A stretch of 64,000 bases of DNA from Rhodocyclales bacterium (lineage in GTDB: Bacteria > Pseudomonadota > Gammaproteobacteria > Burkholderiales > Rhodocyclaceae). The DNA lies in the NCBI GenBank assembly GCA_016183655.1, contig JACPEH010000022.1:186001-250000 (forward strand). Direction: 5' to 3'. The notes under the pieces are model-generated. The model worked only from the letters and a program-made list of their open reading frames with translations. It searched no databases and was not told the origin of the DNA. This document shows, piece after piece, positions 8,702 through 17,145 of the stretch. Position numbers and translations under genes: made by a program. Each line of letters begins with the position of its first letter. Position 1 is the first letter of the stretch.

Positions 8702-9253
8702 ATGTTCGACAAGGAACGTTTCATTGCGGACTGCATTGCCGCAGTCGCCGACGGCCAGGGCGCCATTCGCGAGCTGGTCGCGGCAGCGGTCGCCGACCCG
8801 GCCGGCGTGATGTCGGCGCTCGGCGAACCCGAGCACGCCGGCCTCACGCCGCTCTACCGCTCGCCTGACTTGACCGTCATCAACTTCGTCTGGGCGCCGT
8901 GCATGAGCCTGATGCCGCACAACCACCGGATGTTTTCGGTGGTCGGCATCTACGCCGGACGCGAGGACAACGTCTTCTGGCGCCGCACCGATGCCGCCAT
9001 CGAAGCGACCGGCGCCCGCTCGCTTGGCCGCGGCGATGTCGCGACGCTCGACCGCGACGCCATCCACTCCGTGCTCAACCCGATCGGGAAACAGACCTGC
9101 GCGATCCACGTCTACGGCGGCGACTTCTTCGCGCCGCCGCAGCCGAGAAGCCAGTGGGACCACGAGACGCTGGCCGAGCAGCCGTGGGATGTCGAGCGGG
9201 TCAAGGTACTGTTCCGCGAGGCCGAGGCCCGCTTCGCCGCATCAGCGCACTGA
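8702..9253 (+). CDS. Cysteine dioxygenase-like cupin
   Basis: 183 residues from ATG 8702; the ribosome site region GAGGAGCCGACC directly precedes it. The core LMPHNHRMFSVVGIYAGREDNVFWRR supplies the HxH metal ligands of a cupin. The C-terminal IHSVLNPIGKQTCAIHVYGGDFF supplies the third His. This is the small double-stranded beta-helix 'predicted metal-dependent enzyme' group related to cysteine/thiol dioxygenases. The true substrate is unknown. It stands divergently from katA and shares the intergenic region with the candidate OxyR site, so a role in thiol/oxidative metabolism is possible but inferred. Confidence 0.75.
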   Translation: MFDKERFIADCIAAVADGQGAIRELVAAAVADPAGVMSALGEPEHAGLTPLYRSPDLTVINFVWAPCMSLMPHNHRMFSVVGIYAGREDNVFWRRTDAAIEATGARSLGRGDVATLDRDAIHSVLNPIGKQTCAIHVYGGDFFAPPQPRSQWDHETLAEQPWDVERVKVLFREAEARFAASAH

Positions 9254-9296
9254 CGGTACGAGCGGCAGCGAAGCCCGGCCGCGGCAAGCGGGCGCG

Positions 9297-9495
9297 TCAG
9301 GCGTGCGTCTTCGCCGGCAGCAGCGTGCGGCTGGCGTAGTGGATCGATATCTCGCCGGCATCCGCATACCAGCCCGGCAGCAGCCGCACCAGTCCCCCCC
9401 CGTTCCAGCCAGGGCAGCACGTCCGGTACCGCCAGCAGCGCAACGCCGAGGCCGAGCCGCGCCGCCTCGCGGCGCGGCGGCAGGTCAGCGAGATT
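9297..9495 (-). pseudogene. Remnant of a LysR-family regulator C-terminus, frameshifted
   Basis: Two minus-strand frames together spell the end of a LysR effector domain. One frame reads REAARLGLGVALLAVPDVLPWLERGG. After a shift at the C8 run (9394-9401) the next frame reads GLVRLLPGWYADAGEISIHY, then ASRTLLPAKTHA and a stop at 9297. LysR proteins normally end in a very similar LVRLLPxW...RRLLPAKxRAF. Everything N-terminal is absent. The remnant abuts the 3' end of an intact LysR gene, which suggests an old tandem duplication or replacement. Confidence 0.75.
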
Positions 9496-9532
9496 CGCCG
9501 AATTCCTGCGGTGACAGCCGGCGGAGTGCCGT

Positions 9533-10450
9533 TCACGCGGCATCGCCCTTCTCCAGTTCGGCGAACAGCCAGTCCTGGAAGCTGCGGATCTTCGGCAGGT
9601 CGGCGCGGGACTTCAGCAGGTTCAGCGTATAACCCTGGATCTTCGGCCCGTCGAGCCCGAAGGGCGCGACCAGGCGCCCGGTCTCCAGTTCGCGCTGCGC
9701 CAGCAGCAGGCTTTCGAGGCAGACGCCGAGGCCGTCCACCGCCGCGCTGATGGCCATGAACGAGCGGTCGAAGCGCGGTCCGCGCGAGATGTCGAGCTGC
9801 ACCTTGCGGTGCTGGCGCATCCAGTCGCGCCAGTTCACCAGGCAGACCTCGCTGTGGATCAGCGTGTGGTGGCGCAGATCCTCGGGCGTGCGGATCGGGT
9901 GCTCGCCGTTCGCCAGTTCCGGAGAGCAGAGAGGAACGATGGTCTCGGGCGGGAAGGCCAGCACCATCGTTCCCGGCGGCTGCAGGCGCTTGGTGCCGTA
10001 GCGGATGTCGATGTCGACGCCGCTGGTGAGCAGGTCCGCCGGCGGCGGGTAGGACGCGTTCAGGCGCACGTCGATGTCCGGGTTGAGCGCGCTGAAGCGG
10101 GCCAGGCGCGGCATCAGCCATTGCGTCGCGAAACTCGGCGTCGAATGCACGGTGAGGATGTCGCTCTTCGCCGTCCGCCCGAGCTCGCGCGTCGCCGTTT
10201 CGATGCGCCCGAACGCCGCCGACACCTCTTCCGCGTAGCGCCGGCCGGCGTCGGTGAGCACCACCGCGCGATGCACGCGATGGAACAGGCGCACCCCGAA
10301 TTGCTCCTCCAGCAGCTTCACCTGGTGGCTCACCGCCGAGGGGGTAACGAACAGTTCTTCTGCTGCAAGCGCAAACGACGAGAGCCGGGCGGCGGCCTCG
10401 AACGCTTGCACTGCCTTGAGAGGGACGCGACGCTGCATTGCAATATTCAC
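9533..10450 (-). CDS. LysR-type transcriptional regulator (GcvA-like)
   Basis: 305 residues. The N-terminal winged helix VPLKAVQAFEAAARLSSFALAAEELFVTPSAVSHQVKLLEEQ is of the GcvA/AmpR subtype. An effector-binding domain follows (DILTVHSTPSFATQWLMPRL..., VDIDIRYG...). It is divergent from the transketolase/TRAP operon starting at 10649, the usual arrangement for a LysR regulator and its target. A T-N11-A palindrome lies in the shared intergenic region. The inducer is probably the substrate of that operon, which is unknown. Confidence 0.9.
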   Translation of the reverse strand: MNIAMQRRVPLKAVQAFEAAARLSSFALAAEELFVTPSAVSHQVKLLEEQFGVRLFHRVHRAVVLTDAGRRYAEEVSAAFGRIETATRELGRTAKSDILTVHSTPSFATQWLMPRLARFSALNPDIDVRLNASYPPPADLLTSGVDIDIRYGTKRLQPPGTMVLAFPPETIVPLCSPELANGEHPIRTPEDLRHHTLIHSEVCLVNWRDWMRQHRKVQLDISRGPRFDRSFMAISAAVDGLGVCLESLLLAQRELETGRLVAPFGLDGPKIQGYTLNLLKSRADLPKIRSFQDWLFAELEKGDAA

Positions 10451-10459
10451 GTGAACTCA

Positions 10460-10476
10460 ATTCATCAATAGTGAAT
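10460..10476. promoter_or_regulatory. Candidate LysR-family operator
   Basis: Perfect inverted repeat ATTCA-TCAATAG-TGAAT, containing a T-N11-A core, between the divergent LysR and transketolase genes and ten bases from the LysR start. A second short palindrome TTCACGTGAA (10446-10455) overlaps the LysR start codon and could serve autoregulation. Confidence 0.5.
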
Positions 10477-10558
10477 GATTATTCGTTTGAGCAATAAAAC
10501 GCAAGCTCCTAAGCTTCACATCACTCCCCGGAGACACCGCAGCGACAGGCTGCCGCGG

Positions 10559-10588
10559 CTCCGGGAAGGCCCGGAGAGAAGCCTCTCC
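10559..10588 (+). promoter_or_regulatory. Mutually exclusive hairpins in the transketolase operon leader
   Basis: Stem A is CTCCGGG/CCCGGAG (10559-10576, AAGG loop). Stem B is GGAGAG/CTCTCC (10573-10588, AAGC loop). They share bases 10573-10576, so only one can form. Both lie 60-90 nt upstream of the first start codon. This may be an attenuator-like leader; no T-run follows, so simple termination is not indicated. Confidence 0.35.
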
Positions 10589-10648
10589 GATGGATGAACA
10601 ACCGCGCCGGCGGTTCGCTTTCCCGCCGGCCCAACCCAGGAGATTTGC

Positions 10649-11494
10649 GTGGACTCAAGCCTTACCGCGACCCATGCCCACCTTGCCGAGCGCGCCTACA
10701 ACATCCGCCGCAACGCGCTGCTGATGGGCGAAGTACAGGGCCAGGGCTATGTCGGCCAGGCCCTCGACATCGCCGACGTGCTGGCGGTCGCCTACTTTCA
10801 TGCGATGGACTACCGGCCGGACGATCCCGACTGGGACGGCCGCGATCGCTTCCTGCTGTCGAACGGCCACTACGCGATCGCGCTCTACGCGGCGCTGATC
10901 GAGGCCGGCATCGTGCCGCAGGAAGAACTCGAAACCTACGGCAGCGACGACAGCCGCCTGCCGATGTCGGGCATGGCCAGCTACACGCCGGGCATGGAGA
11001 TGTCGGGCGGCTCGCTCGGCCAGGGGCTGACGATCGCCGTCGGCCACGCGCTGGGCCTCAAGCGCAGGGGCAACAAGTCCTTCGTCTATACGCTGTTCTC
11101 CGACGGCGAACTGGACGAAGGGGCGGTCTGGGAAGCGCTGATGTCGGCCGCCCACTGGCAGCTCGACAACATGATCGCCGTTGTCGACATCAACAACCAG
11201 CAGGCCGACGGCCCGTCGAGCCAGGTCATGGCCTTCGAGCCGCTGGTCGACAAGATGGAAGCCTTCGGCTGGTTCACCCAGCGCATCGACGGCAACGACC
11301 TCGCCGCGGTGATCCGCGCCTTCGACGCGGCGCGCGAGCACCCCGGTCCGCAGCCGCGCATGATCATCGCCGACACCCGCATGGGCTGCGGCGTCCCCTT
11401 CCTCGAAGCCCGCGAGAAGAACCACTTCATCCGCGTCGACCCGCACGAATGGCAGCTCGCCCTCGAAGCGCTCGACGCCGGGAGGACCGCATGA
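10649..11494 (+). CDS. Transketolase, N-terminal (TPP-pyrophosphate) subunit
   Basis: 281 residues from GTG 10649, chosen because AGGAG lies at the correct distance and the upstream frame does not resemble the family. The N-half transketolase motifs are present: LSNGHYAIALYA, GSLGQGLTIAVGHAL, and SDGELDEGAVWEA...VVDINNQQADG, the TPP/metal-binding block. The usual SKGHAAPALY is altered to SNGHYAIALY, and GDGE to SDGE, which suggests a specialised substrate. Two-subunit transketolases transfer two-carbon ketol units and are often found in sugar or sulfosugar catabolic clusters. It overlaps the C-subunit start by four bases. Confidence 0.9.
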   Translation: MDSSLTATHAHLAERAYNIRRNALLMGEVQGQGYVGQALDIADVLAVAYFHAMDYRPDDPDWDGRDRFLLSNGHYAIALYAALIEAGIVPQEELETYGSDDSRLPMSGMASYTPGMEMSGGSLGQGLTIAVGHALGLKRRGNKSFVYTLFSDGELDEGAVWEALMSAAHWQLDNMIAVVDINNQQADGPSSQVMAFEPLVDKMEAFGWFTQRIDGNDLAAVIRAFDAAREHPGPQPRMIIADTRMGCGVPFLEAREKNHFIRVDPHEWQLALEALDAGRTA

Positions 11495-12492
11495 GCACCG
11501 CCACTGCCCAGAAACCCAAGCTGAAGACCTCGGCGATGATCGCCTCGATCGCCGGCGAGGGACAACGCACCCAGTCCGCCCCGTTCGGCCACGCGCTGGT
11601 CGAACTGGCCGGCACCCGCGCCGACGTGATCGGCATGACCGCCGACCTCGGCAAGTACACCGACCTGCACCTCTTCGCCAAGGCCTACCCCGAGCGCTAC
11701 TACCAGATGGGCATGGCCGAGCAGCTGCTGATGGGCGCCGCCGCCGGCCTCGCCAAGGAGGGCGCGCTGCCGTTCGTCACCACCTACGCGGTGTTCGCCT
11801 CGCGGCGCGCCTACGACTTCATCCACCAGGCGATCGCCGAGGACGACCTCAACGTCAAGATCGTCTGCGCGCTGCCCGGCCTGACCACCGGCTACGGCCC
11901 GAGCCACCAGGCGACCGAGGATCTGGCGCTGTTCCGTGCGATGCCCAACATGACGGTGATCGACCCCTGCGACGCGCACGAGATCGAGCAGGCGGTGCCG
12001 GCGATCGCCGCGCACAAGGGGCCGGTCTACATGCGCCTCCTGCGCGGCAACGTGCCGCTGCTGCTCGACGAGTACGACTACAAGTTCGAGCTCGGCAAGG
12101 CCAAGCTGCTGCGCGACGGCCGCGACGTGCTGGTGATCTCGTCCGGGATCATGACCATGCGCGCGCTGGAAGTGGCCAAGGCCCTCGCCGACGACCGGGT
12201 CGACGTCGGCGTGCTGCACGTGCCGACGATCAAGCCGCTCGACATCGCGACCATCCTGCGCGAAGCCGGTCGCTCGGGCCGCCTGGTGGTCGTCGCAGAG
12301 AACCACACGACGATCGGCGGCCTCGGCGAAGCCGTCGCCACCGCGCTGCTGTCGGCCGGCGTGACCCCGCCCTTCCGCCAGATCGCGCTGCCCGACGCCT
12401 TCCTCGACGCCGGCGCGCTGCCGACGCTGCACGACCGCTACGGCATCTCGACCGAGGCCATGGCGAGGACGATCAAGGGCTGGCTCGGCTGA
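11491..12492 (+). CDS. Transketolase, C-terminal (pyrimidine-binding) subunit
   Basis: 333 residues, starting at ATG 11491 (ATGA overlap with the preceding stop; GGAGG ribosome site). It contains the PYR domain with the catalytic Glu in QMGMAEQLLMGAAAGLA (E77), FVTTYAVFASRRAYDF, and the C-terminal transketolase domain (VVVAENHTTIGGLGEAVA). Together with the previous protein it makes a complete split transketolase. The split is natural: a ribosome site and overlapping start/stop are present, and there is no frameshift scar. A 27-bp interrupted palindrome (GGGCGCCG/CGGCGCCC, 12520-12548) follows, between this gene and the SDR gene. Confidence 0.92.
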   Translation: MSTATAQKPKLKTSAMIASIAGEGQRTQSAPFGHALVELAGTRADVIGMTADLGKYTDLHLFAKAYPERYYQMGMAEQLLMGAAAGLAKEGALPFVTTYAVFASRRAYDFIHQAIAEDDLNVKIVCALPGLTTGYGPSHQATEDLALFRAMPNMTVIDPCDAHEIEQAVPAIAAHKGPVYMRLLRGNVPLLLDEYDYKFELGKAKLLRDGRDVLVISSGIMTMRALEVAKALADDRVDVGVLHVPTIKPLDIATILREAGRSGRLVVVAENHTTIGGLGEAVATALLSAGVTPPFRQIALPDAFLDAGALPTLHDRYGISTEAMARTIKGWLG

Positions 12493-12568
12493 CCCCGCCG
12501 CCTTTCATTACTCAACCCCGGGCGCCGTACCGGTACGACGCGGCGCCCTGTTTCAAGAGGACCATTCG

Positions 12569-13333
12569 ATGTCGCAATCACTCCTGCTCGACGGCAAGGT
12601 CGCCGTCATCTCCGGTGCCGCCTCGCCGCGCGGCATCGGCCTGGCCACCGCCCGCCTGTTCGCCAGTCACGGCGCCCGGGTCGTCATCCTCGACCTCGAC
12701 GAAAAGGCGGCCGCCGAAGCCGCCGCGACGATCGGCCCGGCGCACCGCGGCTACGCCTGCAACGTCGCCGACCAGGACGCCTGCCGGCGCGTCGCCGACA
12801 AGGTCATCACCGAGTTCGGCCGCATCGACGTGCTGATCAACAACGCCGGCATCACCCAGCCGGTGAAGACCCTGGAGATCGACCCGGCCAGCTGGGACCG
12901 CATCGTCGACGTGAACCTGCGCGGCGTGCTCTACCTGTCGCAGGCGGTGCTGCCGCAGATGAAGCGGCAGCGCTCGGGCTCGATCGCCTGCATGTCGTCG
13001 GTATCGGCGCAGCGCGGCGGCGGCATCCTCGGCGGCCCGCACTACTCGGCGGCGAAGGCCGGCGTACTCGGCCTGGCGAAGGCGATGGCGCGCGAATTCG
13101 GCCCGGACAACATCCGCATCAACTGCGTGACGCCGGGGCTGATCGACACCGACATCACCAGCGGCAAGCTCGACGACGCGAAGAAGGCCGAGATCGCCGC
13201 GACGATCCCGCTCAACCGCCTCGGCAAGGCGGACGAGATCGCCGGCGCCTACCTGTTCCTGGCGTCCGACCTGTCGTCCTACATCACCGGCGCAGTCATC
13301 GACGTCAACGGCGGCATGCTGATCCACGGCTGA
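12569..13333 (+). CDS. SDR family NAD(P)-dependent oxidoreductase
   Basis: 254 residues. Classical short-chain dehydrogenase: cofactor motif SGAASPRGIGLATARL (Asp at 42/44 in ILDLDE favours NAD), NNAG at 91-94, catalytic Ser144, Tyr159 and Lys163 (YSAAK). It is the third gene of the transketolase/TRAP operon. It probably oxidises or reduces a polyol, sugar or related hydroxy compound imported by the TRAP transporter. The substrate cannot be deduced from sequence. Confidence 0.9.
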   Translation: MSQSLLLDGKVAVISGAASPRGIGLATARLFASHGARVVILDLDEKAAAEAAATIGPAHRGYACNVADQDACRRVADKVITEFGRIDVLINNAGITQPVKTLEIDPASWDRIVDVNLRGVLYLSQAVLPQMKRQRSGSIACMSSVSAQRGGGILGGPHYSAAKAGVLGLAKAMAREFGPDNIRINCVTPGLIDTDITSGKLDDAKKAEIAATIPLNRLGKADEIAGAYLFLASDLSSYITGAVIDVNGGMLIHG

Positions 13334-13426
13334 CCCCCCGTTTTTTTCCACCCCCTACCGAGACAAGCATCCACGCGGCCGCATCGGGCGGCCCGTGATC
13401 TGAAAAGAGAGAGACAGGAGACACCC

Positions 13427-14395
13427 ATGAAAAAATCACTGATCGCCATCGCCGCCACGCTCGCGCTGACGGCCACCTCCAGCTGGGCCCAGCAGGTGCT
13501 GCGCCTGTCGCACAATGCGGCGCCCGGCAACCCGAAATCCGAGGCCTCGCTGAAGTTCGCGCAACTGGTCGCGGAAAAGACCAACGGCCGGATCAAGGTC
13601 GAGGTCGGCGGCAACGCCCAGTTCGGCGACGACGTCGAATCGCTGACCAACCTGCGCCTGGGCACGCTCGCCTTCAGCACCAACTCGCAGGGCACCACCT
13701 CCGGCGTCGTGCCGCAGTTCTCGGTGATCGGCCTGCCCTTCCTGTTCCGCGACCTCAATCACGCCTACAAGGTGGTCGACGGCCCGGTCGGCGACAAGCT
13801 CAACGAGCTGGCCAAGGCCAAGGGCCTGGTGGTGCTCGCGCTGTGGGACAACGGCATCCGCCACACCAGCAACAACAAGCGGCCGATCGTCAAGCCGGAG
13901 GACCTGGCCGGGATCAAGGTGCGCACGCCGCCCGATCCGATCACCCTCGACATCTTCAAGGCGCTCGGCGCCAACCCCGGCCCGCTGGCCTTCTCCGAGC
14001 TGTACATCGCGCTCCAGCAGGGCGTCTTCGACGGCCAGGAGAACCCGCTGATGAACATCTACTCTTCGAAGCTGCACGAGGTGCAGAAGTACATCTCGCT
14101 CACCGGCCACAAGTACGAAACGACGCCGCTGCTGGCCAGCAGGATGATCTTCGAGACGCTGTCGAAGGCCGACCAGCAGGCGATCAAGGAGGCCGCCGTG
14201 GAGGCCGGCAAGCTCAACCGGCAGATGTCGCTGGCCGCCGACGCCGACCTGCGCAAGAAGCTGGCCGACGCCGGCGTCAGGATCAACGAAGTCGACCAGG
14301 CCGCGTTCGCCGCCAAAACCAAACCGGTCTACGACAAGTGGTCGCAGCAGTACCCCGACCTGGTCAAGCTGATCGTCGCCGAGGCGGCCAAGTAA
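13427..14395 (+). CDS. TRAP transporter solute-binding protein (DctP family)
   Basis: 322 residues. Sec signal peptide MKKSLIAIAATLALTATSSWA, followed by the DctP fold: LRLSHNAAPGNPKSEASLKFAQLVAEKTNGRI..., QFSVIGLPFLFRD, and IKVRTPPDPITLDIFKALGANPGPLAFSELYIALQQGVFDGQENP. The Arg in IKVRTPP is the residue that binds a carboxylate in most characterised DctP proteins, so an acid or sugar-acid ligand is likely. A strong ribosome site (CAGGAGACACCC) precedes it. It captures the ligand in the periplasm for DctQM encoded next. Confidence 0.93.
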   Translation: MKKSLIAIAATLALTATSSWAQQVLRLSHNAAPGNPKSEASLKFAQLVAEKTNGRIKVEVGGNAQFGDDVESLTNLRLGTLAFSTNSQGTTSGVVPQFSVIGLPFLFRDLNHAYKVVDGPVGDKLNELAKAKGLVVLALWDNGIRHTSNNKRPIVKPEDLAGIKVRTPPDPITLDIFKALGANPGPLAFSELYIALQQGVFDGQENPLMNIYSSKLHEVQKYISLTGHKYETTPLLASRMIFETLSKADQQAIKEAAVEAGKLNRQMSLAADADLRKKLADAGVRINEVDQAAFAAKTKPVYDKWSQQYPDLVKLIVAEAAK

Positions 14396-14958
14396 TGAGC
14401 GCGCTCTGCGCCTCCCCCGCGGCGGAGCGAAACGGCATCGCCGCCGCGGTGGTGAAATGGGTCGACGGCGCGATCGTCGCCGCCAGCGTGGCGCTCGCGA
14501 TCTCGTCCCTCAGCGTCATGTTCGTGTCGCTGATGGCCGAGGTCGTCATCCGCTACGCCACCGACCAGGGCATGGGCTGGCCGACCGAGATGCCGAACAT
14601 CCTGTTCCCCTGGCTGGTGATGAGCGGCGTCGTGCTGGCGGCGCAGCGCGGCCAGCACATCGCGGTCACCGCACTCAACGCGCTGCTCGGCCGCCGCGGC
14701 AACCGCGTGCTGCTGCTCGGCCAGCAGGTGCTGGTCGCGGCGACCTTCTTCTACCTCGCCTGGGTCGGCCTCGACGTGATCGAGATCACCGGCGGTGAGG
14801 AGTTCCCGGTCACCGGCATCACCGCGCGCTGGGCCTACCTGGCGCTGATCGTCGGCTTCGTCGGCCTCGGCCTCACGGCGCTGACCACCTTCGTTCGCCT
14901 GCTGCTGGCGAGCGACCCGCTGGCCGTGCGTACCCACCATATCGAGGAGGATGTATGA
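14395..14958 (+). CDS. TRAP transporter small permease (DctQ family)
   Basis: 187 residues; the ATG overlaps the DctP stop (TAATG). Four transmembrane segments occur in the DctQ pattern: VDGAIVAASVALAISSLSVMF, NILFPWLVMSGVVLAAQRGQHI, VLVAATFFYLAWVGLDVI and WAYLALIVGFVGLGLTAL. EMPNILFPWLVMSGVV and the amphipathic RGQHIAV block are typical. It forms the membrane complex with DctM, whose start codon overlaps the stop of this gene. Confidence 0.92.
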   Translation: MSALCASPAAERNGIAAAVVKWVDGAIVAASVALAISSLSVMFVSLMAEVVIRYATDQGMGWPTEMPNILFPWLVMSGVVLAAQRGQHIAVTALNALLGRRGNRVLLLGQQVLVAATFFYLAWVGLDVIEITGGEEFPVTGITARWAYLALIVGFVGLGLTALTTFVRLLLASDPLAVRTHHIEEDV

Positions 14959-16214
14959 CCCTGATGATGATCCTTGTGTTCGGGGCGCTGCTGGCCCTCG
15001 CCCTGCCGGTCGGCTACGCGCTGGTGATCAGCTCGGGGCTGGCGGCGGTGAGCGTCGGCGGCATGCCCAGCGTCGCCGCCGTGGTGAAGATCTTCCAGCC
15101 GACGCAGAGCTTCCCGCTGCTGGCGATCCCGTTCTTCATGCTCTCCGGCAACCTGATGATGGGCGGCACCCTGGGCAAGCGGCTGATCGCCTTCGCCACC
15201 TCGCTGGTCGGCCGCTTCCACGGCGGCCTCGGCCAGGTCACCGTGGTCGGCTCGACGGTGTTCGGCGGCGTCTCCGGCTCGGCGGTCGCCGAAGCCTCGG
15301 CGCTCGGCTCGATGCTGATCCCCTGGCAGAAGCGCGAAGGCTATCCCGGCGCCTTCGCGGCGGCGGCGACCGCCTCGTCGTCGGTGATCGCCGGACTGAT
15401 CCCGCCGTCGATCCCGCTGATCCTGTTCGCCGCGGTGTCGAACGAGTCGATCGCTTCACTGTTCCTCGCCGGCATCCTGCCGGGCCTGCTGCTGTGCGGC
15501 GGCTTCATGCTCACCTGCTACCTGTCGGGGCGGCTGCGCGGCTTCAAGCGGCTGGCCGACAAGATCACCTGGCGCGACATCCTGCGGGCGACGGTAGCCG
15601 CCGCCCCGGCGCTGGCGATGCCGGCCTTCATCGTCGTCCTGCTGCGCGCCGGCATCGCGACGCCGACCGAGGTCAGCGTGATCGCCGTCGCCTACGGCCT
15701 GCTGGTCAGCGCGCTGATCTACCGCGACCTGACGCTGAAGCGCTTCTACGATGCGCTGGTGCATACCGCCGTCACCACCGGCGTGGTGATGCTGGTGATC
15801 GCCGCCTCCAATCTGGTCGGCTACGTGCTGACCGTCGAGGCGGTGCCGACCGCGGTCGCCGAATGGACGGTGAAGACGCTCGAAACGCCGCTGATGATCA
15901 TCCTGATGCTGAACCTGATCATGCTGGTGGTCGGCATGTTCCTCGACCTGCCGGCGGCGATCCTGCTGCTCGGCCCGACCTTCGTCGCCATCGGCAACGC
16001 GATCGGCCTCGACCTGATCCAGCTCGGCATCATGATGGCGGTCAATCTCAGCATCGGCCTGTTCACGCCGCCAGTGGGCACCACGCTGTTCATCGCGGCG
16101 GCCATCTCGCGCGAAAAGGTCGGCGCCATCGTCCGCGAGCTGTGGCCGTTCTATCTGGTGGCGGTGACCGTGCTCATCCTGGTCTCCTACGTCCCCGCCT
16201 TCACCCTCTACTGA
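14955..16214 (+). CDS. TRAP transporter large permease (DctM family)
   Basis: 419 residues starting at the ATGA overlap with DctQ. About 12 hydrophobic segments. Conserved DctM features include PLLAIPFFMLSGNLMMGG, VFGGVSGSAVAEASALGSMLIPWQKREGY, SSSVIAGLIPPSIPLILFA and GLFTPPVGTTLFIAAAISR. It carries out sodium-coupled substrate translocation across the inner membrane. The length is that of the family. The complete PQM set in one operon with catabolic enzymes indicates dedicated uptake of the operon's substrate. Confidence 0.95.
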   Translation: MTLMMILVFGALLALALPVGYALVISSGLAAVSVGGMPSVAAVVKIFQPTQSFPLLAIPFFMLSGNLMMGGTLGKRLIAFATSLVGRFHGGLGQVTVVGSTVFGGVSGSAVAEASALGSMLIPWQKREGYPGAFAAAATASSSVIAGLIPPSIPLILFAAVSNESIASLFLAGILPGLLLCGGFMLTCYLSGRLRGFKRLADKITWRDILRATVAAAPALAMPAFIVVLLRAGIATPTEVSVIAVAYGLLVSALIYRDLTLKRFYDALVHTAVTTGVVMLVIAASNLVGYVLTVEAVPTAVAEWTVKTLETPLMIILMLNLIMLVVGMFLDLPAAILLLGPTFVAIGNAIGLDLIQLGIMMAVNLSIGLFTPPVGTTLFIAAAISREKVGAIVRELWPFYLVAVTVLILVSYVPAFTLY

Positions 16215-16266
16215 GACGAGATCGGCGCGGCCGCCGCGGGGTGGCCGCGCCGCGAAAGGAAATTCG

Positions 16267-17145
16267 ATGAAGACTGTTGCCTTTGCCGGCCTCGGCGCGA
16301 TGGGCTTGCCGATGGCCCGCAACCTGCTGGCCAGGGGATTCCGTGTGCGTGGCATCGACCTCAACGCCCGAGCGCTCGAAACGCTGGCCGCCGCCGGCGG
16401 CGAACCGGCCCCGTCCGCGGCCGCTGCCGCCAGCGGCGCCGACGTATTGATCCTGATGGTGGTCAATGCCGCCCAGGCCGAGCAGGTACTGTTCGCCGAC
16501 GGCGCGCTGCAGGCGCTGAACGACGGCGGCATCGTCTGCCTGATGGCCACCTGCCCGCCCGGCGCCGTCGAGCGGATCGGCGCGCAGGTCGCGGCCGCCG
16601 GCCGCCGTTTCGTCGACGCCCCGGTTTCCGGTGGCGTCGCCGGCGCCACCGCCGGCTCGCTGACGATCATGGCCGCCGGCGCGCGCGCCACCTTCGACGA
16701 CGCGCGGCCGGTGTTCGAGGCCATCGGCCAGCGCATCTTCCACGTCGGCGAGCGGCCCGGCCAGGGAGCGACGGTGAAGACGGTCAACCAGCTGCTGTGC
16801 GGCGTGCATATCGCCGTCGTCGCCGAGGCCTTCGCGCTCGCCGCCAAGGTCGGCGTCGACCTCAAGGTGCTGCTCGAAATCATGGGCGGCTCGTCGGCAT
16901 CGAGCTGGATGCTCAAGGATCGCGGGCCGCGCATGCTGCAGGCGGAGCCCGAGGTCACCAGCGCGGTGGACATCTTCGTCAAGGATCTCGGCATCGTCAT
17001 GGAGGCCGGGCGCGACGCCAAGGCGGCGCTGCCGATCGCCGCCGTTGCCCAGCAGCTGTTCCTCGCCGCCTCCGGCCGCGGCGACGGCCGCGCCGACGAC
17101 AGCCAGGTCATCCGCAGCTACTACGCGCTGAACGGAACGAACTGA
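16267..17145 (+). CDS. 3-hydroxyisobutyrate dehydrogenase-family (beta-hydroxyacid) dehydrogenase
   Basis: 292 residues. N-terminal Rossmann motif FAGLGAMGLPMARNL with Asp31 at the end of strand two (NAD preference). Substrate motif DAPVSGGVAGATAGSL (118-131), catalytic Lys171 and Asn174 in ATVKTVNQLL. The family covers 3-hydroxyisobutyrate, tartronate semialdehyde, L-threonate and sulfolactaldehyde dehydrogenases or reductases. In this operon it would act on the hydroxy acid or aldehyde produced from the TRAP substrate, but the exact member cannot be chosen from sequence. It is the last gene of the operon. Confidence 0.88.
   Translation: MKTVAFAGLGAMGLPMARNLLARGFRVRGIDLNARALETLAAAGGEPAPSAAAAASGADVLILMVVNAAQAEQVLFADGALQALNDGGIVCLMATCPPGAVERIGAQVAAAGRRFVDAPVSGGVAGATAGSLTIMAAGARATFDDARPVFEAIGQRIFHVGERPGQGATVKTVNQLLCGVHIAVVAEAFALAAKVGVDLKVLLEIMGGSSASSWMLKDRGPRMLQAEPEVTSAVDIFVKDLGIVMEAGRDAKAALPIAAVAQQLFLAASGRGDGRADDSQVIRSYYALNGTN

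Noticed and set aside
10649..12492. Frameshifted single-chain transketolase
   Set aside because: The two halves have their own start codon and ribosome site with an ATGA overlap, and the break falls at the normal boundary of two-subunit transketolases.
15456..17111. Long minus-strand frame opposite DctM and the dehydrogenase
   Set aside because: A high-GC shadow of plus-strand genes with Ala/Arg/Pro-rich composition and no family motifs; the plus-strand proteins are clearly real.
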